Positions 16,550 through 25,210 of a DNA stretch of 35,500 nucleotides are shown in pieces. This stretch comes from an uncultured Cellvibrionales bacterium (GTDB lineage: Bacteria > Pseudomonadota > Gammaproteobacteria > Pseudomonadales > Porticoccaceae): positions 1-35,500 of the forward strand of contig CAJWCO010000027.1 in NCBI GenBank assembly GCA_913031145.1, in the 5' to 3' direction. The position numbers and the translations under genes are program-made. The notes under the pieces are model-generated. The model ran no database searches. It was not told the DNA's origin and saw only the letters and a list, made by a program, of their open reading frames with translations. Every line of letters begins with the position of its first letter. Position 1 is the first letter of the stretch.

Positions 16550-17695
16550 ATGGATTATGAATTAACACCTGAGCAGTCAGAAATTCAGCGGTTGAGTCGC
16601 GACTTCGCTCGTCGGGAAATTGAACCCGCGCAAGTTCAAATGGACGCCGATCATGAATTTCCTTATGAGCTCTGGAAAAAATGGTCGGATTTAGGGATGG
16701 CAGGTATGCTTATCCCTGAGGAGCATGGTGGTTCTGGGCTTGATCCGGTGACATATATTCTCGCCCTTGAGGAAGTAGCTAGGGTTTCGAACACTTTCGC
16801 GTTGATTTGGCAGGTTCACGTGCTGGTGGCAAACATCTACATCAAGTTTGGTAGTGATGAACTCAAAGACCAGTATCTGCCGGCTTATGCCTCGGGGGAA
16901 AAGTTGGGAGCTTTTGGGTTGACTGAACCAGACGCCGGTTCGGACGCTGCGGGAATGCGCACGAAAGCCGTGCGAGAGGGCTCCGATTGGATTATAAATG
17001 GCACTAAAACTTTCATTTCAAATGCGGGAACAGATATCAGCGATGGACTTGTGCTTATGGCATCCACAGGCGAAAGGCCGAATGGTAAAAAAGCCTTCTC
17101 GAGTTTTTCGATACCACAGGACGCGCCAGGTTTTAAGTTGGGTCAGTCATGGGACAAGATGGCTTGGTTTGGCATGGATAATCGGGAACTGGTATTTGAA
17201 GACTGCCGAGTGGCAGACAAACGTTTAATGGGTAGTGAGGGTTCAGGATTAAGCCAAGCGTTGGATGGGCTTAATTTGGGCCGCATTGCTTTTGGTGCTA
17301 TCGCGGCGGGCTTAATTCAGGCATGTCTAGACGAATCACTAAAATACGCGAAAGAGCGGGTTCAGTTTGGCAAGTCGATATCTAGTTATCAGTTGATTCA
17401 GGCTAAATTGGCCGACATGGCCACATACGCGGAAGCTACTAGACAGTTCACTTTATATGCTGCGAACCTCCACGCCAAAGGTCGCCCGTGCCATAAGGAG
17501 GCGTCAATGGTAAAGTTATTCGGAACTCGGCACGCGACTCAGGCAACGCTTGATGCCTTTCAGATACACGGCGGCTACGGATTTATGCAGGAGTATAAAG
17601 TGAACCGATTTTTTAGAGAAGGAAAGATCCTTGAAATTGGAGAGGGCACGAACGAGATACAACAGTTATTTATTGCTCGGGAATTAGGTTGTTAA
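16550..17695 (+). CDS. Acyl-CoA dehydrogenase
   Basis: 381-residue FAD enzyme making a 2,3-enoyl-CoA and passing electrons to ETF. N-terminal helical domain DYELTPEQ, the middle-domain motif FGLTEPDAGSDAAG, and the C-terminal QIHGGYGF then EIGEGTNEIQ block are all present. The Glu of EGT (E365) sits at the position of the short-chain-type catalytic base. ATG 16550 is preferred over the earlier TTG 16529. It is the first gene of the plus-strand operon. ETF genes are not in the window. The substrate is probably a short, branched or cyclic acyl-CoA, judging from the rest of the cluster; that is inference. Confidence 0.93.
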   Translation: MDYELTPEQSEIQRLSRDFARREIEPAQVQMDADHEFPYELWKKWSDLGMAGMLIPEEHGGSGLDPVTYILALEEVARVSNTFALIWQVHVLVANIYIKFGSDELKDQYLPAYASGEKLGAFGLTEPDAGSDAAGMRTKAVREGSDWIINGTKTFISNAGTDISDGLVLMASTGERPNGKKAFSSFSIPQDAPGFKLGQSWDKMAWFGMDNRELVFEDCRVADKRLMGSEGSGLSQALDGLNLGRIAFGAIAAGLIQACLDESLKYAKERVQFGKSISSYQLIQAKLADMATYAEATRQFTLYAANLHAKGRPCHKEASMVKLFGTRHATQATLDAFQIHGGYGFMQEYKVNRFFREGKILEIGEGTNEIQQLFIARELGC

Positions 17696-17735
17696 GCGCA
17701 CTAGAGATAGAGGCGGCGAGGTTGTGAGAGTCGAG

Positions 17736-19334
17736 ATGAATAATATTCCCATTCACGACAGGACGGTCAAGCATCTATTCAACCAAACCGTAAGAAAAAA
17801 AGCTGACAAAGTGTTCATTCGAGGACCCGATGGTGAATTAACCTATCACGAATTCAACGCGGCCACAAATGCGCTCGCCAACAACCTGTCTCAGCTGGAG
17901 CTTAAGAAAGGGTGCAAGCTCGGCATCATGGCGCATAATAGCTTTGCGTTTGTGCACTCTTGGATAGCGGCGGCAAAGCTTGGAGCGATTTATGTGCCGA
18001 TCAATAACGACTACAAGGGCGATATCCTTCAATACCAGATGAACAAGGCTGAGATTACTCATCTGGTCGTCGATAACAGTCTCTCGGGACGTGTTTACGC
18101 ATTGTCAAATGAATTGCCACGACTAAAGTACGTGGTGATTCACCAGGATAAGAACTCGGAATTTGAATCATTCTCTTTGAACCAGTTTTTTGAGGTCTAT
18201 CAATTCGAACACCTTCTTCAAGGCGATAGCGCTGAACCAATAACGGATATTTCATATACCGACCCGTTGGCCATTTCTTTTACTTCGGGGACGACGGGGC
18301 CCTCGAAAGGGGTTCTGGCGACGAACTGCCATGTTGTGACGTTTGCGCTTGATTGGATCGTCGCGTGCCAGTTCACCTCGCATGATCAGCTATACAGCCC
18401 TTTACCCATGTTTCATGCAATAGCGACTTGGCTTGGCGTTTTACCCACGTTTATCATGGGTACTGAAATCGCGTTTGCCGAACGCTTATCGGTATCGTCA
18501 TTTTGGGACGATGTGAGGCGATACAACTCATCTGTAGTTCATGGCATTTTTGCCATGGTGCCAATGTTGTTAAAACAGCCTAAAACATACAATGATAAAT
18601 CGGTGCCTGCCCGTCTTTTTTACATAGGTCAGAGGAACGAGGAGTTCGAAGCGCGGTTTAATTGCCGTATTGTTGAGGTTTATGGAGCGACTGAGACCGG
18701 AATTGTGACTTACACTCCTCTTAATGAGGAACCAGCGCCCGGCTCGTGCGGACGAGCGAACGGATCGACTTACGATGTTGCGATTGTTGACGACCAAGAC
18801 CAGATCCTGCCGGCAGGAAGCATTGGCGAAATTGTTGTCAGACCCCTTCAGCCATATTCTATGATACAAGAATATTACAACATGCCAGTAGAGACAGTGT
18901 CCGCGTTTCGGAACCTATGGTTCCACACTGGAGACAATGGGCGGTTGGATAACGATGGGTTCTTCTATTTTCTTGATCGTAAGAAAGATGCAATTCGCCG
19001 GCGGGGTGAGAATATTTCATCTTTTGAAATCGAAAGTGTACTCAACTCCGATGTGCGAATTGCTGAGTGTGCTGCGATTGCCGAGCCATCGGAACTTTCT
19101 GAGGATGAGGTAAAAGTCGTTATCGTTTTGGCGGACAATGCGACTCTGAGTCCAGATGAAATATGGAAGTTGTGCGAGGAGCGCATGCCCAAATTTTGGG
19201 TGCCGCGGTTCCTCGAATTTCGGAATTCTTTACCCAAAACACCTAACCAAAAGGTTCAGAAGTATCTGTTAAGACAGGGGGTGGATCAGGGTAGTGTTTT
19301 CGACAGGGAGGACCGGGATGTCGGGCTCAGCTAA
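17736..19334 (+). CDS. Acyl-CoA synthetase (AMP-forming), ANL superfamily
   Basis: 532 residues; activates a carboxylic acid with ATP and CoA. P-loop-like motif SFTSGTTGPSKG at 181-192, YGATETG A5-type motif, and the C-terminal hinge region FLDRKKDAIRRRGENISSFEIE, followed by the PNQKVQK segment with the catalytic Lys. The closest look is to CaiC/crotonobetaine-CoA ligase-like proteins. ATG 17736 follows GAGAG; GTG 17724 is an alternative. It lies 40 bases after the dehydrogenase and overlaps the next gene by 17 bases. As the only ligase in the cluster it likely commits the imported acid to the pathway. Confidence 0.92.
   Translation: MNNIPIHDRTVKHLFNQTVRKKADKVFIRGPDGELTYHEFNAATNALANNLSQLELKKGCKLGIMAHNSFAFVHSWIAAAKLGAIYVPINNDYKGDILQYQMNKAEITHLVVDNSLSGRVYALSNELPRLKYVVIHQDKNSEFESFSLNQFFEVYQFEHLLQGDSAEPITDISYTDPLAISFTSGTTGPSKGVLATNCHVVTFALDWIVACQFTSHDQLYSPLPMFHAIATWLGVLPTFIMGTEIAFAERLSVSSFWDDVRRYNSSVVHGIFAMVPMLLKQPKTYNDKSVPARLFYIGQRNEEFEARFNCRIVEVYGATETGIVTYTPLNEEPAPGSCGRANGSTYDVAIVDDQDQILPAGSIGEIVVRPLQPYSMIQEYYNMPVETVSAFRNLWFHTGDNGRLDNDGFFYFLDRKKDAIRRRGENISSFEIESVLNSDVRIAECAAIAEPSELSEDEVKVVIVLADNATLSPDEIWKLCEERMPKFWVPRFLEFRNSLPKTPNQKVQKYLLRQGVDQGSVFDREDRDVGLS
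19305..19312 (+). promoter_or_regulatory. Strong ribosome binding site deciding the E1-alpha start
   Basis: AGGGAGGA sits 5 bases before ATG 19318, inside the end of the ligase gene. It supports 19318 rather than the upstream ATG-type start at 19294. Confidence 0.6.
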
Positions 19335-20289
19335 ATTATGTAAACACAAAGCGATAGAGATCCATCAAAAATTATGGGAAGTCCGTCTTTTTGAGCTCAG
19401 AGCGGCCGAACTGTATAGAGAAGGACACTTGCCGGGGTTCATCCACCTATCGCTAGGGCAAGAGGCATGTGCCGTTGGCGCTTGTCTGGCCCTTGAAGAA
19501 AAAGACTTTATAACGTCGACTCATCGTGGACATGGTCATTGTTTAGCAAAGGGCGCTGATCCGCGATTTATGATGGCAGAACTGGCGGGGAAGCACGAAG
19601 GCTATTCAAAGGGACGCGGCGGTTCAATGCACATTGCGGACGTTAGCAAGGGCGTGTTAGGCGCGAATGGAATTGTGGGCCAGTCAGCACCGCTCGCATG
19701 CGGCGCAGCTCTCACCGCGCAAGTAAAAAATACAGGGCAAGCAGCCTTGGCATTTTTTGGCGAAGGGGCGAGTGGATCTGGGCCCGTTCATGAGGCAATG
19801 AATATCGCAGCGATTTGGAAGTTGCCCGTGATTTTCTTTTGTGAGGTGAACCGATACGCCGAACTGTCACCTTACTCGGTACATGTGCCAATAGAACGCT
19901 TATCAGAGCGCTCAAAGTCCTATGGCTTCGATGGCTTTACAGTGGATGGGTCTAATGTCAAGGCTGTTTATAATGCTGTTTCCAGTGCGCGACAAAAAAT
20001 TCGAAGCGGCGGAGGGCCAGTATTGATCGAGGCTAAAACCCATCGGTGGCATGGGCATTACGAGGGTGATCCCATGCATTATTTAGATGATAAAGATCGA
20101 GACTCAAGTCAGCGAATGGATCCGGTTGTAATGTTTGAAGCCGCTTGTGCTTTGGAGCTTGGAATTAACACAGAAGAATTATCGAAATCTAAGGAGAACG
20201 CCATAACATTGATTGATGATGCGGTTAGCTTTGCTTTGGGATTGGGCGCAGCTCCCACGTCCGTAATTTCAGAGGATGTGTACGCGTGA
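19318..20289 (+). CDS. ThDP-dependent 2-oxo acid/acetoin-type dehydrogenase E1 alpha subunit
   Basis: 323 residues, related to AcoA/PdhA. E1 uses thiamine diphosphate to cleave a 2-oxo acid or alpha-hydroxyketone and reductively acylate a lipoyl group. THRGHGH (68-74) and the ThDP motif region are visible. The motif is altered: GEG at 148-150 for the usual GDG, and CEVNRYA at 175-181 where CENNxYA/G is usual. The metal-binding Asp-to-Glu and Asn-to-Val changes need care but do not by themselves exclude ThDP binding. Overlaps the ligase gene and is followed by the beta subunit with a 4-base overlap. Confidence 0.87.
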   Translation: MSGSAKLCKHKAIEIHQKLWEVRLFELRAAELYREGHLPGFIHLSLGQEACAVGACLALEEKDFITSTHRGHGHCLAKGADPRFMMAELAGKHEGYSKGRGGSMHIADVSKGVLGANGIVGQSAPLACGAALTAQVKNTGQAALAFFGEGASGSGPVHEAMNIAAIWKLPVIFFCEVNRYAELSPYSVHVPIERLSERSKSYGFDGFTVDGSNVKAVYNAVSSARQKIRSGGGPVLIEAKTHRWHGHYEGDPMHYLDDKDRDSSQRMDPVVMFEAACALELGINTEELSKSKENAITLIDDAVSFALGLGAAPTSVISEDVYA

Positions 20290-21290
20290 AGAAAAATCGC
20301 CAGCCAGCTCTAAAGTACTACAGTGCTGTAACCCGTGCCTTGTCTGAGGAAATGAGGCGCGATGAAAACGTTATTTTAATTGGGGAAGACGTTGGACCTT
20401 CGGGAGGTATTTTTGCACAAACTAAGGGCTTGCATGCTGAGTTTGGTCCGAGCCGTGTCCGCGATACACCGATAGCGGAGGCAGGGTTTACGAGTCTTGC
20501 AGTAGGAGCGGCAATGACGGGTTTACGTCCTATTGTCGAGGTTGGCTTTGAAGACTTCTTGACGGCTTGCATGGATCCCATCGTTAATCAAGGAGCGAAG
20601 CTGCGTTATATGCTAGGTGGTCAGGTAAGAGTGCCTGTTACGCTATACACTTTTGGCTCCGGCGGACTAAGTGCGGGACCACAACATTCTCAGAGCCTTG
20701 CCGCTTGGTTTGCCCATGTTCCGGGGGTTAAAGTTATTCAGCCGTCTAGTGCGCGAGATGCCCTTGGCTTACTGAAATCGTCCGTCAGGGACGATAATTT
20801 TGTTATTTGTTTATTGTGCAAAAGCCTGATTGGAAGTAAAGAGCTTGCACCCTCAGCGACTGAGGATTTTCTCATTCCGATTGGTCAGGCCGAAGTAAAA
20901 AAGAGCGGTTCAGATGTTACCATAATTGCTTTGGGGGCGATGGTGAAACGCGCACTTGCGGCGGCGGATATTTTGAAAACAGATGGTATTGATGCTGAGG
21001 TCATCGACCCGCGAACCATCAGCCCCTTGGATATGACGACTATCCTCAAGTCGGTTTCCAAAACAAACACCTTAATCGTTGTTCACGAGGCCATGTCACC
21101 TTGCGGAATTGGGGCTGAGATAGTCGCAAGAGTATGTGAAACCAGCCCGTCTGTGTTGCGATCGGCGCCAGTTCGGATTACACCGCCTTTCGCGCCCTCA
21201 CCATTTGCGCCGAATTTAGAAGCAGATTACCTTCCTAGTGTAGAGAAAATTGTTATGAAAGCGAAATTAATGCTGGAAGATCGACGATGA
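20286..21290 (+). CDS. ThDP-dependent dehydrogenase E1 beta subunit
   Basis: 334 residues, AcoB/PdhB-like. It begins with a GTG overlapping the alpha stop codon. Landmarks are ILIGEDVGPSGGIFAQTKGL near the N-terminus, RDTPIAEAGFTSLAVGAAMTG with the ThDP-contacting Glu, and the transketolase C-terminal domain with VIDPRTISPLD and VVHEA. Together with the alpha subunit it forms an alpha2beta2 E1. No E2 acyltransferase core or E3 lipoamide dehydrogenase is encoded anywhere in the window. Acetoin-type E1 proteins cleave C-C bonds of ketols, so a carbon-carbon cleavage step in this pathway is plausible. Confidence 0.9.
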   Translation: MKKNRQPALKYYSAVTRALSEEMRRDENVILIGEDVGPSGGIFAQTKGLHAEFGPSRVRDTPIAEAGFTSLAVGAAMTGLRPIVEVGFEDFLTACMDPIVNQGAKLRYMLGGQVRVPVTLYTFGSGGLSAGPQHSQSLAAWFAHVPGVKVIQPSSARDALGLLKSSVRDDNFVICLLCKSLIGSKELAPSATEDFLIPIGQAEVKKSGSDVTIIALGAMVKRALAAADILKTDGIDAEVIDPRTISPLDMTTILKSVSKTNTLIVVHEAMSPCGIGAEIVARVCETSPSVLRSAPVRITPPFAPSPFAPNLEADYLPSVEKIVMKAKLMLEDRR

Positions 21291-22069
21291 CGTATGAAAC
21301 CATCCGCTATGAATTGTTCAATACCATTGGTGTTCTGACAATTAACCGGCCCTCGGTTCATAACGCGATGAACCAGCAGTGCTTGGCTGAGTTTACCGCG
21401 TTAATCGAAAGTATTCGGGTGGATCAAGCCACCCGTGTGCTTATCATCAAGGGAGCCGGTTCGAAAGCATTCACTGCGGGCGCAGACTTAAACGAATTCG
21501 CAGCATACAACCCTGATCAGGCCAAAAAGGCAAATCAACGTTGGTTGGCACTCTTTGAGGCAATCGAGACATTACCGCAACCAGTGATCGCGCAAGTTCA
21601 GGGGCATGCGCCAGGCGGTGGTACCGAGTTGACATTATGTTGTGATTTCGTGGTGTGCGCTGATACTGCAGCGTTTTCGCTTGCAGAGATAAACATCGGT
21701 GTTATTCCAGGAGCAGGGGCGGGCATTAGACTAACGCGCTGGCTGGGCCGACTAAAAGCCAAAGAAATTATAATGTTGGGCGATATAATCTCGGGTAATG
21801 AGGCCGTGTCTATTGGCATTGCCAACAAATGTGTGCCCCATCATGAGCTTGAGAGCGCAGCAAAGACGTTGGCTGTTAAATTGTCTAAAAAGCCCCCACT
21901 TGCTCTTGCTGCTGCGAAATCAGTCGTTAATTTTGCGAGCGAGTTGGAAATGCCGCGAGCTTTAGAGACGCAACTAAACGAATTCGTAACGCTGTTCGCA
22001 ACGGATGACCAGAAAGAGGGTATGAGCGCTTTTTTAGAAAAGCGGGAAGCAACGTTTACAGGAAAATAG
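21287..22069 (+). CDS. Enoyl-CoA hydratase/isomerase family protein
   Basis: 260-residue crotonase. The oxyanion-hole segments are KAFTAGADL and GHAPGGGTELTLCCD. The two catalytic-type glutamates of hydratases are present, one in GGGTE and one in LAEINIGVIPGAGAG, so hydration of a 2-enoyl-CoA is the likely reaction. Its ATG overlaps the E1-beta stop by 4 bases. It would follow the acyl-CoA dehydrogenase to give a 3-hydroxyacyl-CoA. Crotonases also include C-C hydrolases and isomerases, so the precise step is not settled. Confidence 0.92.
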   Translation: MTYETIRYELFNTIGVLTINRPSVHNAMNQQCLAEFTALIESIRVDQATRVLIIKGAGSKAFTAGADLNEFAAYNPDQAKKANQRWLALFEAIETLPQPVIAQVQGHAPGGGTELTLCCDFVVCADTAAFSLAEINIGVIPGAGAGIRLTRWLGRLKAKEIIMLGDIISGNEAVSIGIANKCVPHHELESAAKTLAVKLSKKPPLALAAAKSVVNFASELEMPRALETQLNEFVTLFATDDQKEGMSAFLEKREATFTGK

Positions 22070-22080
22070 AGGCAATAGAC

Positions 22081-22338
22081 ATGCAGAGGATTACGGTCAA
22101 AATACCTAAAATGGGTTTAACGACCGAAGAGGTTACGTTAGATGAGTGGTTGGTTTCCACCGGCGATCATGTGAATGAGGGCGATGTTTTAGCGAACTTG
22201 CAGGCAGACAAGGCAACGATTGAACTGGAAGCGCCCTCTTCAGGGAGGGTAATTCAGATACTTGTTCCTGCCGATGAAGATGAGGCACTCGCAATAGGCT
22301 CGCCAGTGATTGTTATTGAATGCGCAATAAAAGGGTAA
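22081..22338 (+). CDS. Free-standing lipoyl-domain protein
   Basis: 85 residues, one complete biotinyl/lipoyl domain. KIPKMGLTTEEVTLDEW forms the first strands, QADKATIE presents the lipoylated Lys44 in the hairpin, and a closing VIVIE strand follows. In usual E2 proteins this domain is joined by a linker to a peripheral-subunit-binding domain and a catalytic core; here nothing follows. It lies 11 bases after the hydratase gene and overlaps the open frame of the next gene. It most likely is the acceptor for the E1 pair of this operon, which would then need an E2 core and E3 from elsewhere. Confidence 0.88.
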   Translation: MQRITVKIPKMGLTTEEVTLDEWLVSTGDHVNEGDVLANLQADKATIELEAPSSGRVIQILVPADEDEALAIGSPVIVIECAIKG

Positions 22339-22343
22339 AAAAT

Positions 22344-23132
22344 ATGGGTATGGAATTTAGCGGGCAAAGAAAAAAGTTGAAAGATGATTTTGTAAAGGAG
22401 CGTGGCTATTGGAGTGATTTTTGGGATGGATTACTGGCGCTTGATCCTGAGTTTTTCAAATGTTATCTCGACTTCTCAGCTACGCCATGGAAGCATGGCC
22501 CGCTAGAGCCAAAGGTAAAAGAGTTCATCTATATTGCCATCGATGTTGCTACGACTCATTTATATGAGCCGGGTCTGCGTATTCACATTCAAAACGCGTT
22601 CAAATATGGCGCAACCAAAGAAGAAATAATGGAGGTCTATCAGCTCGTAAGCGTTTTGGGTATGCACACAATCACTATGGGTGTACCTGTGCTGATCGAC
22701 GAGATGGAAAAGACAGGCTCTTGCGATGAGATTGATCGAGAATTTTCGCAACGGCAGCTAAATATTAAAGCGGAATTCATAAAACATCGCGGCTATTGGA
22801 GCGGATTCTGGGAAGATTTGCTGGCTTTGGACCCAGATTTTCTCGAGATATATCAAAAATTTTCCTCCCTCCCGTGGCAAAGAGGGCACATTGAGCCAAA
22901 AGTAAAGGAGTTCATTTACATCGCTATTGATGCCGCGACAACCCACCTTTACGAGCCCGGGCTTCGAATACACATACAGAATGCATTCAAGTATGGCGCA
23001 ACAGTGCAAGAGATAATGGAAGTTTACCAGCTCATTAGTGTGCTCGGGATGCACACGTTTACAATGGGCATTCCAGTGCTTTTAGACGAGCTAGAAAAGG
23101 CAGGCTCGCCCGTCGAGACACCCCTTGACTAG
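22344..23132 (+). CDS. Tandem-duplicated carboxymuconolactone decarboxylase (CMD/AhpD-like) protein
   Basis: 262 residues made of two copies of a CMD-like helical domain, about 14-126 and 143-255. By my count about 85 of 113 aligned positions are identical. Each copy has the family core THLYEPGLRIHIQNAFKYGA with following EEIMEVYQL or QEIMEVYQL. The CxxC of AhpD peroxidases is absent, so it is not an AhpD-type thiol peroxidase. CMD proteins act as decarboxylases, lactonases or unknown helpers in ring-cleavage pathways. Codons differ at many silent sites between copies, which points to an old duplication kept by selection. ATG 22344 follows AAGGG; the earlier ATG 22320 overlaps the lipoyl gene. 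Confidence 0.85.
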   Translation: MGMEFSGQRKKLKDDFVKERGYWSDFWDGLLALDPEFFKCYLDFSATPWKHGPLEPKVKEFIYIAIDVATTHLYEPGLRIHIQNAFKYGATKEEIMEVYQLVSVLGMHTITMGVPVLIDEMEKTGSCDEIDREFSQRQLNIKAEFIKHRGYWSGFWEDLLALDPDFLEIYQKFSSLPWQRGHIEPKVKEFIYIAIDAATTHLYEPGLRIHIQNAFKYGATVQEIMEVYQLISVLGMHTFTMGIPVLLDELEKAGSPVETPLD

Positions 23133-23147
23133 CGGCGGGGGGTTGTG

Positions 23148-23936
23148 ATGTGGCTTCGAGATTCGAGCAATTCGCACTGGGCTACCAATCAGGTTGCCAT
23201 TGTGGCTGGCGGGACTTCTGGTATAGGTCTTGAAGCTGGAGCTGCCCTTGCAGAAGCAGGATTTGCGACTATCTTGATCAATGGTCGCGATGAGCAACGT
23301 GGCGCGACTGCTAAAGCTGTGATCAAGGCCAGAGCGCCATCGTGTCAAGTTCTGTTTCATCAAAGGGACGCCAGTGTAGCTGGTGCAACAGAGGAGATGA
23401 TAGCAATGGCGGGCGGTCGGGTTGACTTGTTCCTAAACGCAGTGCCAGGAAATATGCCAGCAACACTGTTCTCAGAGTTTGACATGACGGGCTTAAATGA
23501 GCTAGTCAAAGTGCACTTAGAGAGCGTTTTTCGTTGCAGTCACGCGGTCTATGCTCAAATGAGGTCTGCTCAAAGCGGAGTTATTATTAATATTGCGTCT
23601 GACGCCGCGAAGATTCCCACAGTTGGCGAGACGGTGCATGGGGCGCTGATGGCTGCGATAGATATGTTTAGCAGGACCCTTGCGCTAGAAGCCGCAAGAT
23701 TTGGTGTGCGCGTGCATGTCTTAACACCTTCTATAGTCGCAGGCACACATTCTCAAAAACGGATGATGGATGGCAGTTTCAGCGAAAAATTATTTACTCG
23801 GGCTATGAAAAAAGCAGCACTGGGTGTTGTGACACCCAGTGATATTTCGCCCTTGGTTGTTTTTCTTGCGAGTCCGGCCGCAAAAAAAATGACTGGGCAA
23901 CGAATTACGATTAATGGTGGCATTGCGGTTGATTAA
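23148..23936 (+). CDS. SDR-family protein lacking the catalytic Tyr/Lys
   Basis: 262-residue Rossmann SDR with intact cofactor motif AGGTSGIG (20-27). NNAG is replaced by LNAVPG. Ser151 is present, but at the expected Tyr position (13 residues on) there is His164 and at the Lys position Met168, within VHGALMAAIDMFSRTLA. The C-terminal ITINGG motif is normal for the family. Classical SDR reduction therefore looks impaired; it may bind nucleotide, form a heteromer, or use a different mechanism. It lies 15 bases after the CMD gene in the same operon. ATG 23148 is used, GTG 23145 is adjacent, and a G-rich SD precedes both. Confidence 0.85.
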   Translation: MWLRDSSNSHWATNQVAIVAGGTSGIGLEAGAALAEAGFATILINGRDEQRGATAKAVIKARAPSCQVLFHQRDASVAGATEEMIAMAGGRVDLFLNAVPGNMPATLFSEFDMTGLNELVKVHLESVFRCSHAVYAQMRSAQSGVIINIASDAAKIPTVGETVHGALMAAIDMFSRTLALEAARFGVRVHVLTPSIVAGTHSQKRMMDGSFSEKLFTRAMKKAALGVVTPSDISPLVVFLASPAAKKMTGQRITINGGIAVD

Positions 23937-23957
23937 AACAAACAGGAGTAATTAACG

Positions 23958-25175
23958 ATGACAATACCAACAAACCAGCAAGTGAGTGCAGCATTTACTT
24001 TTTTACCTATGGAAGACATTGTGCATGGGGTTGGGAGTATTGAACGATTGGGCGAGATTTTGGGCCAGCATAATATAGAGCGGGCACTTCTGGTCACAGG
24101 GAAAACTTTGTTCAACGACACTGATCTGGTGAAGCGCGTTCAGGCCATGTCAGACAACAGAATCTGCAGTGTATTTTATGAGTCACATCAACATGTCCCC
24201 CGACAAAGTGTTTTAAAGTGTGTTGAACAAGCGCGCACAGATGGAGTGGATGCTGTAATCAGTTTTGGCGGAGGCAGCCCTAATGATACAGCCAAGGCTG
24301 TAGTAATGAGTCTTGCTGAGGACGTCACAGCGGTCGCTGATTTTGACCGATTAATGATTAAGTTCGCGTATCCGGACAAAATTGAAATTCCTAGTATCGC
24401 TGGTTCGAAAGCTGTGCCATTGATAGCGATACCCACAACTTTGTCAGCAGGAGAATATACGCACTTTATTGGAATCACTGATGAACAGCGCCAAGTAAAA
24501 GATTTATACATTGACAAGTGTCTCACAGCTAAAGTGGTTATATTGGATCCCGAGTTAACTTTGGCGACACCTGAGTGGCTCTGGTTATCCAGCGGGATGC
24601 GGTCGGTTGATCACGCGGTTGAAGCCATTTGCTCTACAACGGCACACCCATTTACTGATGCACTTGCCTGCCACTCGCTCCAGATGCTCTATAAGTCTCT
24701 CAGGGAGTGCAAGCGTGACCCGAAAGATCTTGTCGCGCGGCTCAATTGTCAGATTGCTGCTTGGATGTCTGTTTGTGGTCTTGCGAACGTGACGCTGGGA
24801 TTAAGTCATGGCACCGGTCATCAGTTGGGCGCGCGTTGCAATGTCCCCCATGGTATTACCTCTTGCGTCATGATGCACAACACGATGCGCTTCAACAAGG
24901 AATATGCAAAAGAGCGTCTTGCATGGATTGCTGAAATTCTCAATGTACGAGATGGCGAAATGGACGAAGATACGGCGGCGGACAAAGCCGCTGACGCAAT
25001 AGAAACGCTAACAAAAGAGCTTGGCTTACCATCGCGTCTGAGAGATGTAGGCGTCACTGTGGAGGATTTTCGAGATCTTGCGGATGACGCCATTCAAGAT
25101 CTTATCGTTGCAACGAACCCTCGGCCTGTGACATCAGCGGATGTGGTTATAGAGCTCCTTCACAGCGCGTACTGA
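23958..25175 (+). CDS. Iron-containing alcohol dehydrogenase, maleylacetate-reductase-like
   Basis: 405 residues of the Fe-ADH fold. GGGSPNDTAKAV (104-115) binds the NAD(P) pyrophosphate. The C-terminal metal region has H219 (VDHAVEA), H284 or H288 (SHGTGH) and H298 (VPHG). At the place where metal-dependent members have the first Asp ligand (GMD), this protein has Arg215 (GMRSVDH). That divergence is in the direction of maleylacetate reductases, some of which work without iron. It could reduce a ring-cleavage product or a ketone or aldehyde intermediate. AGGAG lies 12 bases before ATG. Its family is firm; its substrate is not. Confidence 0.88.
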   Translation: MTIPTNQQVSAAFTFLPMEDIVHGVGSIERLGEILGQHNIERALLVTGKTLFNDTDLVKRVQAMSDNRICSVFYESHQHVPRQSVLKCVEQARTDGVDAVISFGGGSPNDTAKAVVMSLAEDVTAVADFDRLMIKFAYPDKIEIPSIAGSKAVPLIAIPTTLSAGEYTHFIGITDEQRQVKDLYIDKCLTAKVVILDPELTLATPEWLWLSSGMRSVDHAVEAICSTTAHPFTDALACHSLQMLYKSLRECKRDPKDLVARLNCQIAAWMSVCGLANVTLGLSHGTGHQLGARCNVPHGITSCVMMHNTMRFNKEYAKERLAWIAEILNVRDGEMDEDTAADKAADAIETLTKELGLPSRLRDVGVTVEDFRDLADDAIQDLIVATNPRPVTSADVVIELLHSAY

Positions 25176-25210
25176 TCGAACGCAATTGTATGTAGATTTG
25201 AGGATAGGGC

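Noticed and set aside
19318-22338. Housekeeping pyruvate dehydrogenase complex
   Set aside because: E1 is of the two-subunit acetoin type, no E2 core or E3 is present, and the genes are embedded in an acyl-CoA catabolic operon.
22344-23132. AhpD-type alkylhydroperoxidase
   Set aside because: The catalytic CxxC motif is absent from both repeats.
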